64,000 nucleotides of DNA from CADEEX01 sp964577955 (GCA_964577955.1 CAZOAZ010000006.1:62001-126000); one strand, 5' to 3'; positions 42,745 to 52,363 are shown, counted from the first letter of the stretch. Notes: generated by a model from the letters alone, not told the origin. Numbers and translations: made by a program.

Positions 42745-45084
42745 GTGCTCATTCCCCCCGTCTGGCAACGTGTTCTCCTCGAACGCCGGCAACAGCTGAT
42801 GGACCGCTGGAACAGTCTGCAGCGGACCCATCCACGGCTCGTCCGCGGACTGCTGTTTGGCAGCGGCGGGGCGTTTCTGCTCGTGCTGGTCGCCCTGACC
42901 GCCTACCTGCTGGTGCTGCGCCGCGACCTGCCGTCCGGCGAAGCGCTGCGCCAGATCAGCGAGATGGACCAGTCGACGCGAATTTTCGACGCGCACGATC
43001 AGCTCGCATTCACCATCTCCACGGAACAACGGATTGAAGTGACGCTCGATCAAGTGTCGCCGAACGCGATCAACGCGGTTCTGGCGATCGAAGACCAGCG
43101 GTTCTACCGGCACCGCGGCTTCGACTGGATCCGGACCGGCGGCGCGGCGCTCGCCAATCTGCGGCATCTCCGCATCACGCAGGGTGCCAGCACGATTACA
43201 CAGCAGCTCGCGCGCATGAGTTTCCTCACGCCGGAGCGCACCGTCCGCCGCAAGCTGCAGGAGCTGATGCTTGCTGGCCGGATCGAGCGCAACTACTCGA
43301 AGCAGCAGATCCTCGAAATGTACCTGAACAAGGCCTATTTCGGTGGCGGGCTGTACGGCATCGAGGCCGCCGCTCGCGGGTATTTCGGCAAGTCCGCTCG
43401 CGACGTGACGCCGGCCGAAGGCGCGCTCCTCGCTGGTCTCGTCAAATCGCCCTCGTCGTACGCACCAACGGTGCGTCTCCAGCGAGCGATCACCAGACGC
43501 AATGTCGTGCTCGGCGCGATGCGCGATGCCAAGCTGCTGGACAAGGACGCATACGAAGCCGCGCGTCAGGAACAGGTCGTGCTCCACGATTCGCTCTATA
43601 GCGACGACCCGACGGGGCTCTACTTCAAGGAAGAAATTCGTCAGGAACTGATCAAGCGCGTCGGGTGGCAGCGCGTCTACCAGGGCGGTCTCCGCGTCTA
43701 CGCGACGATCGACATGAACCTGCAGCGCGCGGCCGATGCCGCGGTCGCGGCGGCGCTCAAGTCTCTTGACGGCCGGCGCGCGGCGAGCCTCGCGCAGCGA
43801 AAGGAACCGCCGGATCCCGAACCACTTCAAGCCGCGCTGATTGCGCTCGACCCGTCGACCGGTTACGTGCTGGCGATGGTGGGCGGCCGCGACTTCGACG
43901 CCAGTCATTTCAATCGCGCCGTGCAGGCCAAGCGGCAGCCGGGATCGGCGTTCAAGCCGTTCGTCTACGCCACGGCGCTCGAGTCCGGCTATGGGCCGGC
44001 GACGGTCCTGCACGACTTGAGCGCGCCCATCGACACGCTCCAGGGCGCCTGGACGCCGGACGACGAGCATCTGGACGGCGACGCGATCAGTCTGCGCGCC
44101 GCGCTCCGAACGTCCAGCAACCGCGCCGCGGTGCGTCTCCTGCAGGACGTGGGCATCGGCCGAACCGTCCGCTACGCGAAGGCGATGGGTCTCGGCAATC
44201 TGCCGGCGGTTCCGTCGTTGGCGCTCGGCTCCGGCGAGACCACGCTGCTGTCGCTGAGCGCCGCCTACGCCGGCTTCGCCAACGCCGGCGACGTCCCGAC
44301 GCCGCTGCTCATCCGCCGCGTCGACGACTCGGACGGGCGGACGCTCTACGCCGGGGAAACACGGACGACCCACGCGATCAGCGCCACGACCGCGTATCTG
44401 ATGACCAACATGCTGGCCGACGTCGTCAACGCTGGCACGGCCGCCGGCGTCCGCTCGGCCGGATTCACACTGCCTGCCGCAGGCAAGACCGGGACGACGA
44501 ACGACTACTACGACGCCTGGTTCGTCGGCTACACGCCGTCGCTTCTGGCGGGCGTCTGGGTCGGATTCGACCAGCCCAAGTCGATCCTGCCGCGCGGTTT
44601 CGCCGCCGACGTCGCCGTGCCGATGTGGGCGAGCTTCATGAAGGACGCCACGCGCGGCGCCAAGCCGGAACCATTCAAGGCGCCCTCCGGCCTCGTCGCG
44701 GTCCAGGTCTGCCGCGTTTCCGGACAGCTCGCGACGACGGCGTGTTTCAACGCCGACGCCGACGCGCGCGCGCAAGGCCAGCGTCCGGTTATCTACACCG
44801 ACTACTTCGTCAGCGGTCGGGCGCCCGTTGGCTACTGCACGGACCATCTGGACACACCAATCGCCAAAGCTGTGACCGGACTTCCCGGTCACGAACGATA
44901 CGAAGCGCCGCACCCGCAGCCGGCCCCGGCGCCGGCGTCGACCGTCGCCGCAGCGTTGCCTGAAGAACGTCCGGCGCAAATCGAGGCGGCGCCGCCGCGC
45001 GAAACACCGAAGAAGCGCGGCTTCTGGGGGCGGGTGTTCAGATTCGGTGGCGGTGGCGATAGGCAGAGTAATGACAAGAAGTAG
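42745..45084 (+). CDS. Bifunctional penicillin-binding protein 1A
   Basis: Class A PBP that polymerises and cross-links peptidoglycan, membrane anchored. One N-terminal span (LLFGSGGAFLLVLVALTAYL), then a GT51 glycosyltransferase with the EDQRFYRHRG catalytic Glu and QGASTITQQLAR. The transpeptidase has SAFKPF (Ser-x-x-Lys), TSSNRA (Ser-x-Asn) and GKTGTT. A Pro/Ala-rich, basic cytosolic-like tail ends the protein. The GTG at 42745 with AAGG 6 bases before it is preferred; ATG at 42631 and 42799 are alternatives. Confidence 0.9.
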   Translation: MLIPPVWQRVLLERRQQLMDRWNSLQRTHPRLVRGLLFGSGGAFLLVLVALTAYLLVLRRDLPSGEALRQISEMDQSTRIFDAHDQLAFTISTEQRIEVTLDQVSPNAINAVLAIEDQRFYRHRGFDWIRTGGAALANLRHLRITQGASTITQQLARMSFLTPERTVRRKLQELMLAGRIERNYSKQQILEMYLNKAYFGGGLYGIEAAARGYFGKSARDVTPAEGALLAGLVKSPSSYAPTVRLQRAITRRNVVLGAMRDAKLLDKDAYEAARQEQVVLHDSLYSDDPTGLYFKEEIRQELIKRVGWQRVYQGGLRVYATIDMNLQRAADAAVAAALKSLDGRRAASLAQRKEPPDPEPLQAALIALDPSTGYVLAMVGGRDFDASHFNRAVQAKRQPGSAFKPFVYATALESGYGPATVLHDLSAPIDTLQGAWTPDDEHLDGDAISLRAALRTSSNRAAVRLLQDVGIGRTVRYAKAMGLGNLPAVPSLALGSGETTLLSLSAAYAGFANAGDVPTPLLIRRVDDSDGRTLYAGETRTTHAISATTAYLMTNMLADVVNAGTAAGVRSAGFTLPAAGKTGTTNDYYDAWFVGYTPSLLAGVWVGFDQPKSILPRGFAADVAVPMWASFMKDATRGAKPEPFKAPSGLVAVQVCRVSGQLATTACFNADADARAQGQRPVIYTDYFVSGRAPVGYCTDHLDTPIAKAVTGLPGHERYEAPHPQPAPAPASTVAAALPEERPAQIEAAPPRETPKKRGFWGRVFRFGGGGDRQSNDKK

Positions 45085-45172
45085 GGGGTTCGAGGGGTTC
45101 GGGGGGTTCGAGGGGTTCGGGGGGTTCGAGAGGTTCTAGGTTCTAGAGGTTCTAGAGGTTCTCGGTCCTAGA
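45085..45172. repeat. GGGGTTCGA/GGTTCTAGA nonamer array
   Basis: Tandem 9-bp units, first GGGGTTCGA/G then GGTTCTAGA, filling precisely the gap between two convergent gene stops. Confidence 0.85.
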
Positions 45173-45535
45173 TCAGACGCGAGCGCCGTTCGGCGCGGTC
45201 AGCGTGGGATGCTCGACGTTGCCGGTGTTGCGAGTCGCCGAGGGTTCAAAGACCAGGACGTGAGCCTCCTCGTCCGCCACGGTGCGATGCTCGACGCCGC
45301 GCGGGACGACGATGCATTCGCCGGGACCGATGTCGACGGATCGATCGCGAAACTCGATGCGGAAGCGGCCGTGGACGCCGAGAAACAGCTCGTCTTCGTG
45401 TTCGTGATGGTGCCACACGAACGCACCCTGAAATTTCACGAGCTTCACTTCCTGTCCGTTCAGCTCGGCGACAACCTTCGGACGCCAATACTCGCCGATC
45501 AACTCGAGTTTCTGAGCGAGATTGATTTTCTCCAT
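45173..45535 (-). CDS. Single-domain cupin protein
   Basis: Small cupin of 120 residues with metal motif WHHHEHEDELFLGVHGRFRI and second block PGECIVVPRGVEHRTVADEE. It binds a metal and possibly a small ligand; function unknown. The start at MEKINLAQKLELI is chosen over the longer frame, which is antisense to the aminopeptidase. It follows the aminopeptidase gene by 14 bp on the same strand. Confidence 0.85.
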   Translation of the reverse strand: MEKINLAQKLELIGEYWRPKVVAELNGQEVKLVKFQGAFVWHHHEHEDELFLGVHGRFRIEFRDRSVDIGPGECIVVPRGVEHRTVADEEAHVLVFEPSATRNTGNVEHPTLTAPNGARV

Positions 45536-45549
45536 GCCCGCGTCGTCCC

Positions 45550-47217
45550 TTACGGCTTCGAGACGTTGATGTAATAGAAGTCCGTGGCCACCTGAAAGTC
45601 GGACTTCTGAACCGGCGCCCGGATCGTCTTCCACGCCGTCGTCGGCTCGATGGTCTCCCACGCGCTGGGGCGTCCGACGCGCACCGGCATCGCGAACGCG
45701 GGCTCGTCCGCCTGCCATCGATACGACACCGTGCCGGCGGCCTCATCGAACTTCAGCTCCAAAGTCGGCAGCGCCGCGTGACGCAGGTACTGGTCAAAGA
45801 CAGGTGTCAGGTCCATCCGCAGTTGTTCGTTGACGAACTGCACGACGTCCTCGGTCGTGATGTTCTGGTAGCGGAACCGCTCGTAGATCGCCCGCACCAG
45901 CGCCCACCACTTCTCATCGTCGTTGACGACGCTTCGCAGCGTGTTGATGAAGAGTGCGCCCTTGAAATACTGATCCTGTGAGGGCGAGCGGTGGATGCCG
46001 CGCGTCGTGATGATCGGCGCTTCGTTTTTGATCTTCGACTTGTAGCCGTTCAGATACTGCATCGCCTGGTCGTGGCCGAACAGGTGTTCGACGTAAATGC
46101 CTTCGAGATAGGTGGCCCAGCCCTCCTGAATCCACATGTCGGACACGTCGGCGGCCGACACCGCGTTGCCGAACCACTCGTGCGCGCTCTCGTGGATGAT
46201 GATGAAGTCGAACTTCGAGCTGATGCCGACACCGGTCCAGTCGCGCTCCATGTAGCCGTTGGCGAAACGATTGCCGTACGTCACGGCGCTCTGATGCTCC
46301 ATCCCGGCGTACGGCACTTCGATCAGCTTGTAGCCGTCTTCCTTGAACGGATAGGGGCCGACGTATTTCTCGTAGGCCTCGAGCATCGGCTTGGCCTGTG
46401 CGAACTGGATTCTGGCCTTGTCCAGGTTCTCCGGCAGCGCGAAAAAGTCGAGCGGCAAATCGCCCAGCCGATCGCTGAACTGAACGTAGTGACCGATGTT
46501 CACCGAGACGTTGTACGAATTGATCGGGTTGTGGACGCGCCAGTCCCAGCGCGTGTAGCCGTCGCCGAGATCGGTCTTGCCGAGGAACTTGCCGTTCGAC
46601 ACGTCGACGAGATCGTTTGGAATGGCGACGCTGATCTCGACCTCGTCGGCCTCGTCGCGCCACTGATCCTTGTTCGGCCACCAGCTGGCGGCGCCTTGTC
46701 CTTCGCAGGACGAATTGATCCAGTGCCGCCCGGCCGGGTCGGTGCGGAAGGCCAGCCCGCCGAAGCGTCCGCCTTCCTGTGGTTGACCGGAGTAGTAGAA
46801 GACGATCTCGTACTCGCGGCCGGCGGCGAGCGTTTCTGGAAAGTCAACGAACACCGCGTTCAGTTCACGCTCGTACTTGAGGGCGGTCGTTCCGAGCATG
46901 ATCCGGTCGACAGTGAGATTCGCGAACAGATCGAGCTGGACGCGTGTGTCGCCCTTCAACATCCGGAACCGGATGCGGTTGCTGCCGGAGATCCGTTTCG
47001 CCTCAGGCTCGATGCGGACGTCGAGGTGATAGAACCGAACGTCGTTGTTGGCGCGGTAGCGTCCGTATTCGCCGCGCAGGATGTCGGCGCGAGTGGGCTG
47101 CTGCGGCGCCGTCGAGGGCTGCTGGGCCGACGCGGCCGCAATCCACGAGCTCGCTACCAGACCGGCGGCTCCGAGACGTCGCCGCATCTGGCGAATCGTA
47201 TTCGAAGGCTTACTCAT
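45550..47217 (-). CDS. Exported M1-family aminopeptidase
   Basis: Zinc aminopeptidase of the M1 family, about 555 residues, secreted (signal peptide ending ASAQ). HESAHEWFG with downstream DMWIQEGWATY gives HExxH-x18-E, the full zinc set, and AGMEHQSAVTYG is the substrate-recognition GxMEN-like motif. The C-terminal helical domain is short. The ATG at 47217 overlaps the end of the DUF2007 gene. It cleaves N-terminal residues from peptides outside the cell. Confidence 0.9.
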   Translation of the reverse strand: MSKPSNTIRQMRRRLGAAGLVASSWIAAASAQQPSTAPQQPTRADILRGEYGRYRANNDVRFYHLDVRIEPEAKRISGSNRIRFRMLKGDTRVQLDLFANLTVDRIMLGTTALKYERELNAVFVDFPETLAAGREYEIVFYYSGQPQEGGRFGGLAFRTDPAGRHWINSSCEGQGAASWWPNKDQWRDEADEVEISVAIPNDLVDVSNGKFLGKTDLGDGYTRWDWRVHNPINSYNVSVNIGHYVQFSDRLGDLPLDFFALPENLDKARIQFAQAKPMLEAYEKYVGPYPFKEDGYKLIEVPYAGMEHQSAVTYGNRFANGYMERDWTGVGISSKFDFIIIHESAHEWFGNAVSAADVSDMWIQEGWATYLEGIYVEHLFGHDQAMQYLNGYKSKIKNEAPIITTRGIHRSPSQDQYFKGALFINTLRSVVNDDEKWWALVRAIYERFRYQNITTEDVVQFVNEQLRMDLTPVFDQYLRHAALPTLELKFDEAAGTVSYRWQADEPAFAMPVRVGRPSAWETIEPTTAWKTIRAPVQKSDFQVATDFYYINVSKP

Positions 47218-47755
47218 GGGTGTCGTCGTCGGATTCCGCATCCGGCCGCGGAGCCGCGCTCAATTCGTCGAGCACTGCCCGTGCGCGCTCGGCATCGTCG
47301 GCCTTCACCCAGAACTCGGCCGGGCCGGTGATGTAGTTGTATCCGCTACCCAGGCGTCCAACGCCAAACAGATCCTGAATGCTGTCGCCGCGAACGATAT
47401 GGTCGATCCCTTCGGCGTCGAGCAGCGACTTGGCAAGCAGGATGAGCCCGGAGTCGCCCGTGCGCAGAACCTGAACCAGCTCGATGTCCGGTGCGTCGCG
47501 TCCAAGGTCACGCAACACATCAGACGGAAACGGTTCTCCGCATTGAGAACATTGGTCGCCTGAGGCGTCCGCGCCAATGGCCCTGCCGCAGCGGACACAA
47601 CGGCCAATCGGCGGAGCCGGCGTCGGCAGGCCGCGCCGCTTCAGCTCCGCACGGATGATCCGCTCGCCTTCTTCGGTGAAACCAGAAACTTCGCCCGCGG
47701 CTTCGAGCAGTTCCTCGTCTGACTTCGCAGCCCAGATTGCTTCAGCGTCAGTCAC
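47210..47755 (-). CDS. DUF2007 protein with zinc ribbon
   Basis: Cytosolic protein of 181 residues. It has an N-terminal helix pair, a zinc ribbon (CVRCGRAIGADASGDQCSQC) and then a DUF2007 domain with SGLILLAKSLLDAEGIDHIV and EFWVKADDAERARAVLDEL. DUF2007 is a predicted signal-transducing domain related to PII-like folds. Its stop overlaps the aminopeptidase start by 8 bp, so they are co-transcribed. Confidence 0.83.
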   Translation of the reverse strand: MTDAEAIWAAKSDEELLEAAGEVSGFTEEGERIIRAELKRRGLPTPAPPIGRCVRCGRAIGADASGDQCSQCGEPFPSDVLRDLGRDAPDIELVQVLRTGDSGLILLAKSLLDAEGIDHIVRGDSIQDLFGVGRLGSGYNYITGPAEFWVKADDAERARAVLDELSAAPRPDAESDDDTHE

Positions 47756-47782
47756 GGATCGCCTCCACCGTTGGCTGAAAAT

Positions 47783-49567
47783 CTACTGCGGCGGCGCCGA
47801 GTCGCCCCGATCGAAGACAATGCGCCAGTTGCCGTCGGGTTCGCGGCGCCAGATTGAATTGAAGCGATTCACGACGCGGCCTTGCGGATCGCGGACCGGT
47901 CCGGTAGACCAGGCGAGGTTCCCTGATGCCAGGACTTCGACCGTGTCCGGTTCCCACGAGAACGGCGCCGGCGTTCCGGGCGCGAAGAACCGCGACCACC
48001 ACTCGACGACCTGCGTCTTGCCGCGTCTCGGCTCCGGGCCGCTGAAGAACACCGCGTCGTCTGCGACCAGAGCCGCGAATGCCGACAGATTGCGATCGGC
48101 CATCGATTTCGCGAATGCCCGCTCTGCCGCCATCACCTGAGCGCGGACATCCGCTGGCGCCTGCGCCGCTGCGGCCTGGCCGGCTGCCGGCAGCCCGCGC
48201 AGCAGGAACTGCGCCGACGACAGATAGTAGTTTCGACCGTTCGCGCTGGTCTGGCGCTCGCCAAGTTCGGTCAGCGCCTGCGCCTTCAGGCGCTTCGCAT
48301 CCACGCTCGTGCCATCCACGGCAAGCAGGTCGTCGGCAAGCTCCGCAGCCCACTGGAAATCGCCCTCGGCCAGAGCCTCGCGCGCACTGGCCAGCACTCG
48401 AGCGGCGCCGCCGGCGAGCGCAATCGTCTTTCGCGCCCGCTCCTGCTCCGGCAGCGGAAACAGGTTGGTGGCGTTGCCGTCGAACCACCCGAGATAGTCG
48501 GTGTAGATCGCGCGTACCGACCAGGCGACGGTGCCGTAGAACTCCTGCAAATACGGACTGGCTGCCAGCTGCGGCGGCAGCTTGACGTGCTGCACCAGTT
48601 CGTCGGGCCGCTCACCTTTTCGCATTCCCTCGAGCGTCTGATCGAGCACGGATTTGATGCCGTCGCGATACGCCGTGAGCGCGGCGCGGACTTCAGACGT
48701 TCCCGAGATTGGACGCGTGTGGCTCGGCACCAGATGCTCGGCGCCCAGATCGATCATCTTCGTCAGACTCGCAATCCATTGGTCGACGGGACGCCGACGC
48801 ACACCGCGAATCGCATAGAGATTCGGGAAGGCGCGATAGAAGTCATCGCCAGGAAGGAGCACGCGCTTGTCGGGCAACCAGACCGACACGGCGTCGCCCG
48901 TCTCACCTGGCGTGTGGAGGATCTCGAGGTGGACGCCGGCGATGGTGACTGCCAGGCGGTCCTCACGAAACGTCCGCGTCGGCGCCAGGTAGCCGTCCTG
49001 GATCGCCGCCGGATTCTCACCAGCCGGCACCGCGCTGGCAGAACGCCGCCCGATGCTTGGGCCGATGCCAGCATTGATGAAGAGCGAATCCGGCAGCGGC
49101 GAGCCGAACTGATTCCCGCCGTCTCTACCCGCGCGGCCGACGTCCGGCGCGCGGTCGACGAGCAGCTGATGCGCGTAGATCTCGGGCTTGTCGGTCCCGG
49201 CGATCGCCGTCGCGCCGCCGACGTGATCGGCGTGGAAGTGCGTGTAAATGATCGCGCGCACCGGCGTCCGCGACACCGTCGCAAACTGCGCCTTCACCGC
49301 TCGCGCGTCGGCCACGTTCGCCGTCGTATCGACGACGATCGAACCGCCGTCACCCTGAATCAGGATGGAGTTGCCGAGCGAGAAACCGACCGCGACGTAG
49401 ACGCCATCGGCGACCTTGATCAATTCCTTTCGGAATTCGGTCGACTGGGCGCGCAGCTTGTCGCGGCCGGCAAAGTCCTGCGCCTCGGCAACGGACAGGC
49501 TGAAGCCTGTCCCGACCGTAGCGGCCGCGACTACGACCGCCGACGCGACGCGAAATGCAGCGTACAT
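47783..49567 (-). CDS. BDS1-type alkylsulfatase with C-terminal NTF2-like domain
   Basis: Exported metallo-beta-lactamase-fold enzyme of 594 residues. THFHADHVGG is the zinc motif and PSHTRPIS supplies a further His. The alkylsulfatase dimerisation domain is clear (YLGWFDGNATNLFPLP, GGAARVLASAREALAEGDFQ). In place of the sterol-carrier-like SCP2 domain usual at the end, residues about 480-594 are a DUF4440/NTF2-like domain. Start at ATG 49567 with GAGG 7 bases upstream. Its signal peptide contains a REP element in frame. Confidence 0.87.
   Translation of the reverse strand: MYAAFRVASAVVVAAATVGTGFSLSVAEAQDFAGRDKLRAQSTEFRKELIKVADGVYVAVGFSLGNSILIQGDGGSIVVDTTANVADARAVKAQFATVSRTPVRAIIYTHFHADHVGGATAIAGTDKPEIYAHQLLVDRAPDVGRAGRDGGNQFGSPLPDSLFINAGIGPSIGRRSASAVPAGENPAAIQDGYLAPTRTFREDRLAVTIAGVHLEILHTPGETGDAVSVWLPDKRVLLPGDDFYRAFPNLYAIRGVRRRPVDQWIASLTKMIDLGAEHLVPSHTRPISGTSEVRAALTAYRDGIKSVLDQTLEGMRKGERPDELVQHVKLPPQLAASPYLQEFYGTVAWSVRAIYTDYLGWFDGNATNLFPLPEQERARKTIALAGGAARVLASAREALAEGDFQWAAELADDLLAVDGTSVDAKRLKAQALTELGERQTSANGRNYYLSSAQFLLRGLPAAGQAAAAQAPADVRAQVMAAERAFAKSMADRNLSAFAALVADDAVFFSGPEPRRGKTQVVEWWSRFFAPGTPAPFSWEPDTVEVLASGNLAWSTGPVRDPQGRVVNRFNSIWRREPDGNWRIVFDRGDSAPPQ
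49492..49517 (-). repeat. REP element (copy 12), inside the alkylsulfatase signal peptide
   Basis: 26-bp copy with one change (TCCCGACC), translated as VGTGFSLSV just before the predicted cleavage site. Confidence 0.85.
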
Positions 49568-49574
49568 GACGACC

Positions 49575-52355
49575 TCACTTGCCGCGTGCGGCACGAACCG
49601 CCGGCAGATCCTGCCAGTTGATGATGATGCTGAGAGGAAGGGATGAGACCGGCGGACGCTTGATCACCAGCAGTCGTCCGTCGGGCGCCAGACCGTAACT
49701 GGGCGGCTGGCTGAGGCGTGCGACCGGGGTCTCGAAGAGCATCGTCGGCGGCGTAAACGAGAACGCGCCTTCGGTCGTCGTCTTCACGGTCATGAAGCGA
49801 TCGTTCTCGAGATAGATCAGTTCGCGTCCGTTCGCGGACCAGAGCGGCTCGGTGCCACCCTGCGGCGACACGCGCTCGGCGGTGCCGGGTCCCGGAAACG
49901 GCCGGACCCAGACTTCGTCGCGGCCGGTGCTGTTCGTCACGTAGGCCATGAAGCGCTTGTTGGGCGAGAGCGCGGCTCCCCAATGTCCCGCGTCGGTCTG
50001 CGAGGCGAGAATCGCGGATTCCTGGGCCGGCGCCGCCAGCGGCACGCGAACGATGTTCCAGGTCCGATCGGCGAGCGTCGGCGCTTCGCGGTTGAAGCGC
50101 ACGGCAATCAGTTCCTTGCCGTCCGCCGACCAGTCGTGCGGATGGTAGTGCCCGGGGATCGTGACGATCTTTTCCGGCGTCGAACTGCCATCAGCCGGCA
50201 TCAGACCGACCCCGCGATACCCGACGGACTCGTACACGATGCCGGTGCCGTCGGGCGTCCATAACGGCGACCCGGCATTGTCCGGCGGTTCAAGATGCGT
50301 CACACGGATTGGCGGCCGGCCGCCGATGTCGTACACCCACACATCGCGGTCGACGATCAGCGCGACGCGCTTGCCGTCCGGTGACAGACGCGGATAGGCC
50401 GCGCTTCCCGACGGGCCGACGGCGATTGTTCCGACCTCGCGACCGGTCCGATCGAACCAGCCGGGCACGCCGCCCAGGTCACGACGCGGCGCCAGATACG
50501 CCAGGGCCCCAGAGTTGGAGACAGAGATTTGCGCGTACGTGGCGGGACCGACGCCGACCGATTCGGCGAGTTGCACGGCCTCGCCGGTGAGCTTGAGAGT
50601 GCGTTCGTCGAGCGCCTGGGCCACGAGCGCGCCGTCGCGAAGGTACAGCAGATGGCCAACCGTCTCTGGCGGAATGGGTTTGGCGTAGACCGCATGCTCA
50701 GCGGTCGGGAGGAGCAGTTCCTTCGCCTGTTCGTTCGGTTGCCGATCGAGCGCACCGATCGCGATCCCCGCCTGGCTCGCGCCGCGCGCCCAGCGGAAGT
50801 AGACGAAGTGTTTGCCGTCGGAGAGAAACGATGGATTGGTGTGACCCGTTTCCTGACGCGACGCATCCACCTCGGTGAGGGCCACGGCCGGCCCACCGCT
50901 GGCCGGAATCTTCGCCAACCCCCCGGCCACACGGCCGTACACAAGCGTGTCGTCGGGCGCCCAGTCGCCACCCGCCCAGCCGGCGACGTCGCCGAGTTGC
51001 TGCGCCGATCCGCCGTCGGCGCCGATCCGCATGAACGTCGTGCCGTTCGAGTAGGCGAGCGAGCGGCTGTCCGGAGACCAGACGAGCGAACTGCGAGCAC
51101 CGACCGTTCGCGGCAATGGCCGCGACTCGCCGGACTCGAAGACGTGCACCCAGATCGAACCCTGCCCCGCCTGGTCGAGACCGATGTAGGCGATCGAACG
51201 GCCGTCAGGCGAGAGCGCAAAGAAATTCGAAAAGGCGCTGCCGGCGGCGGGGGCAAGATTGAGGCGCACTGCGCGTCGTTCAACAGGCGCCGGGCGCAGG
51301 ATCGTCCACGCGCCGAAACCGGTCGCGAGCGCTGTGACCAATACCGCGGCGGCAAGGGGAGGTCCAAGGCGCCGAGTCGGCTGAGGCACTGCTGACACGA
51401 CAGCGGGTTCTGACGCGCCGAACGCGCCCTCGAGCGCCAGGCGAACGTCGCCGATGTGCCGCGCGCGCTGCTTCGGGTCCTTTTGCAGGCAGCGGACGAT
51501 CGTCGACCGCACTGCGGCGGGCAGCCGCGGCGGGAGCGCCGTCCACTCCGGCTCCTTGCGAATCGCGGCGCCGATCGCCGACATCACATCCTCGCCTTCG
51601 AACGGACGACGGCCGGTGAGCATTTCGTAGAGGACGCAACCGAAGGCCCAGATGTCCGCCCGCGCGTCGACGGTCTTGCCCCGCGCCTGCTCCGGGCTCA
51701 TGTAGGCCGCCGTGCCCAGCACCATGCCCGCCATCGTCATGGCCGGCGACGTGACCATCTGTGACACGGCCGCGTCGGTCTGAAGCCGGACGCCGCCGCT
51801 CTCGACCGCCTTGGCCAATCCGAAATCGAGCACTTTGACGGTACCGTCGGGACGGACCTTGATGTTGGCGGGTTTCAAGTCGCGATGGATGATGCCTTGC
51901 TCGTGTGCCGCTTCGAGGGCGTCGGCCACCTGACGGGCAATGGCGAGCGCTTCATCCAGCGGAATCGCCCCACGGGTCAGGCGCTCGGCGAGGTCCTCGC
52001 CTTCGACGAGTTCCATCACGATGAAGGCAGGGAAGGCGGGCTGGGCTGGCGAGGCGGGCGACTCCGGTGTTGCCTGCCCCGCTTGCCCTGCCGGCCCCGC
52101 TTGCCCCGTTTCGAAACCGTAGATCGCGGCAATGTGCGGATGATTGAGTGCCGCCAGCACTTCCGCCTCGCGCCTGAAGCGCGCCAGGCGCTCGGCGTCG
52201 GTGCCGAACGCCGCCGGCAGCACCTTGATTGCGACGTGGCGTTTCAGCTTGGTGTCGGCCGCGCGATACACCTCGCCCATGCCGCCTTCGCCAAGCTTGG
52301 CGATGACCTCATACGAGCCGATGCGAGTCCCGGGAGGTAGCGTTGCAGGCGTCAG
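49575..52355 (-). CDS. Ser/Thr protein kinase with TolB/PD40-type propeller
   Basis: Membrane kinase of 926 residues. The cytosolic kinase has KLGEGGMGEVY, VAIKVLP, HRDLKPANIKV, DFGLAKA and MSPEQA. A low-complexity insert GQAGPAGQAGQ follows the N-lobe strand IYGFE. One span (PPLAAAVLVTALATGFGAWT) leads to a C-terminal beta-propeller with PD40/TolB-like repeats (LSPDGRSIAYIG, WSPDSRSLAYSN). No ATG, GTG or TTG fits the family N-terminus; the CTG at 52355 follows a TATAAT and restores the Gly loop. It probably senses an external signal. Confidence 0.88.
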   Translation of the reverse strand: MTPATLPPGTRIGSYEVIAKLGEGGMGEVYRAADTKLKRHVAIKVLPAAFGTDAERLARFRREAEVLAALNHPHIAAIYGFETGQAGPAGQAGQATPESPASPAQPAFPAFIVMELVEGEDLAERLTRGAIPLDEALAIARQVADALEAAHEQGIIHRDLKPANIKVRPDGTVKVLDFGLAKAVESGGVRLQTDAAVSQMVTSPAMTMAGMVLGTAAYMSPEQARGKTVDARADIWAFGCVLYEMLTGRRPFEGEDVMSAIGAAIRKEPEWTALPPRLPAAVRSTIVRCLQKDPKQRARHIGDVRLALEGAFGASEPAVVSAVPQPTRRLGPPLAAAVLVTALATGFGAWTILRPAPVERRAVRLNLAPAAGSAFSNFFALSPDGRSIAYIGLDQAGQGSIWVHVFESGESRPLPRTVGARSSLVWSPDSRSLAYSNGTTFMRIGADGGSAQQLGDVAGWAGGDWAPDDTLVYGRVAGGLAKIPASGGPAVALTEVDASRQETGHTNPSFLSDGKHFVYFRWARGASQAGIAIGALDRQPNEQAKELLLPTAEHAVYAKPIPPETVGHLLYLRDGALVAQALDERTLKLTGEAVQLAESVGVGPATYAQISVSNSGALAYLAPRRDLGGVPGWFDRTGREVGTIAVGPSGSAAYPRLSPDGKRVALIVDRDVWVYDIGGRPPIRVTHLEPPDNAGSPLWTPDGTGIVYESVGYRGVGLMPADGSSTPEKIVTIPGHYHPHDWSADGKELIAVRFNREAPTLADRTWNIVRVPLAAPAQESAILASQTDAGHWGAALSPNKRFMAYVTNSTGRDEVWVRPFPGPGTAERVSPQGGTEPLWSANGRELIYLENDRFMTVKTTTEGAFSFTPPTMLFETPVARLSQPPSYGLAPDGRLLVIKRPPVSSLPLSIIINWQDLPAVRAARGK
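52028..52110. repeat. GCTTGCCC-type minisatellite inside the kinase gene
   Basis: Degenerate array encoding the Ala/Gly/Pro/Gln insert of the kinase N-lobe, similar in wording to the array in TIR 1. Confidence 0.7.
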
Positions 52356-52363
52356 ACGGCGAA

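Noticed and set aside
42646..44979. 777-residue open frame on the minus strand across PBP1A
   Set aside because: Arg/Asp/Val-rich with no family signature; opposite strand shows all class A PBP motifs in order. Typical antisense frame in G+C-rich coding DNA.
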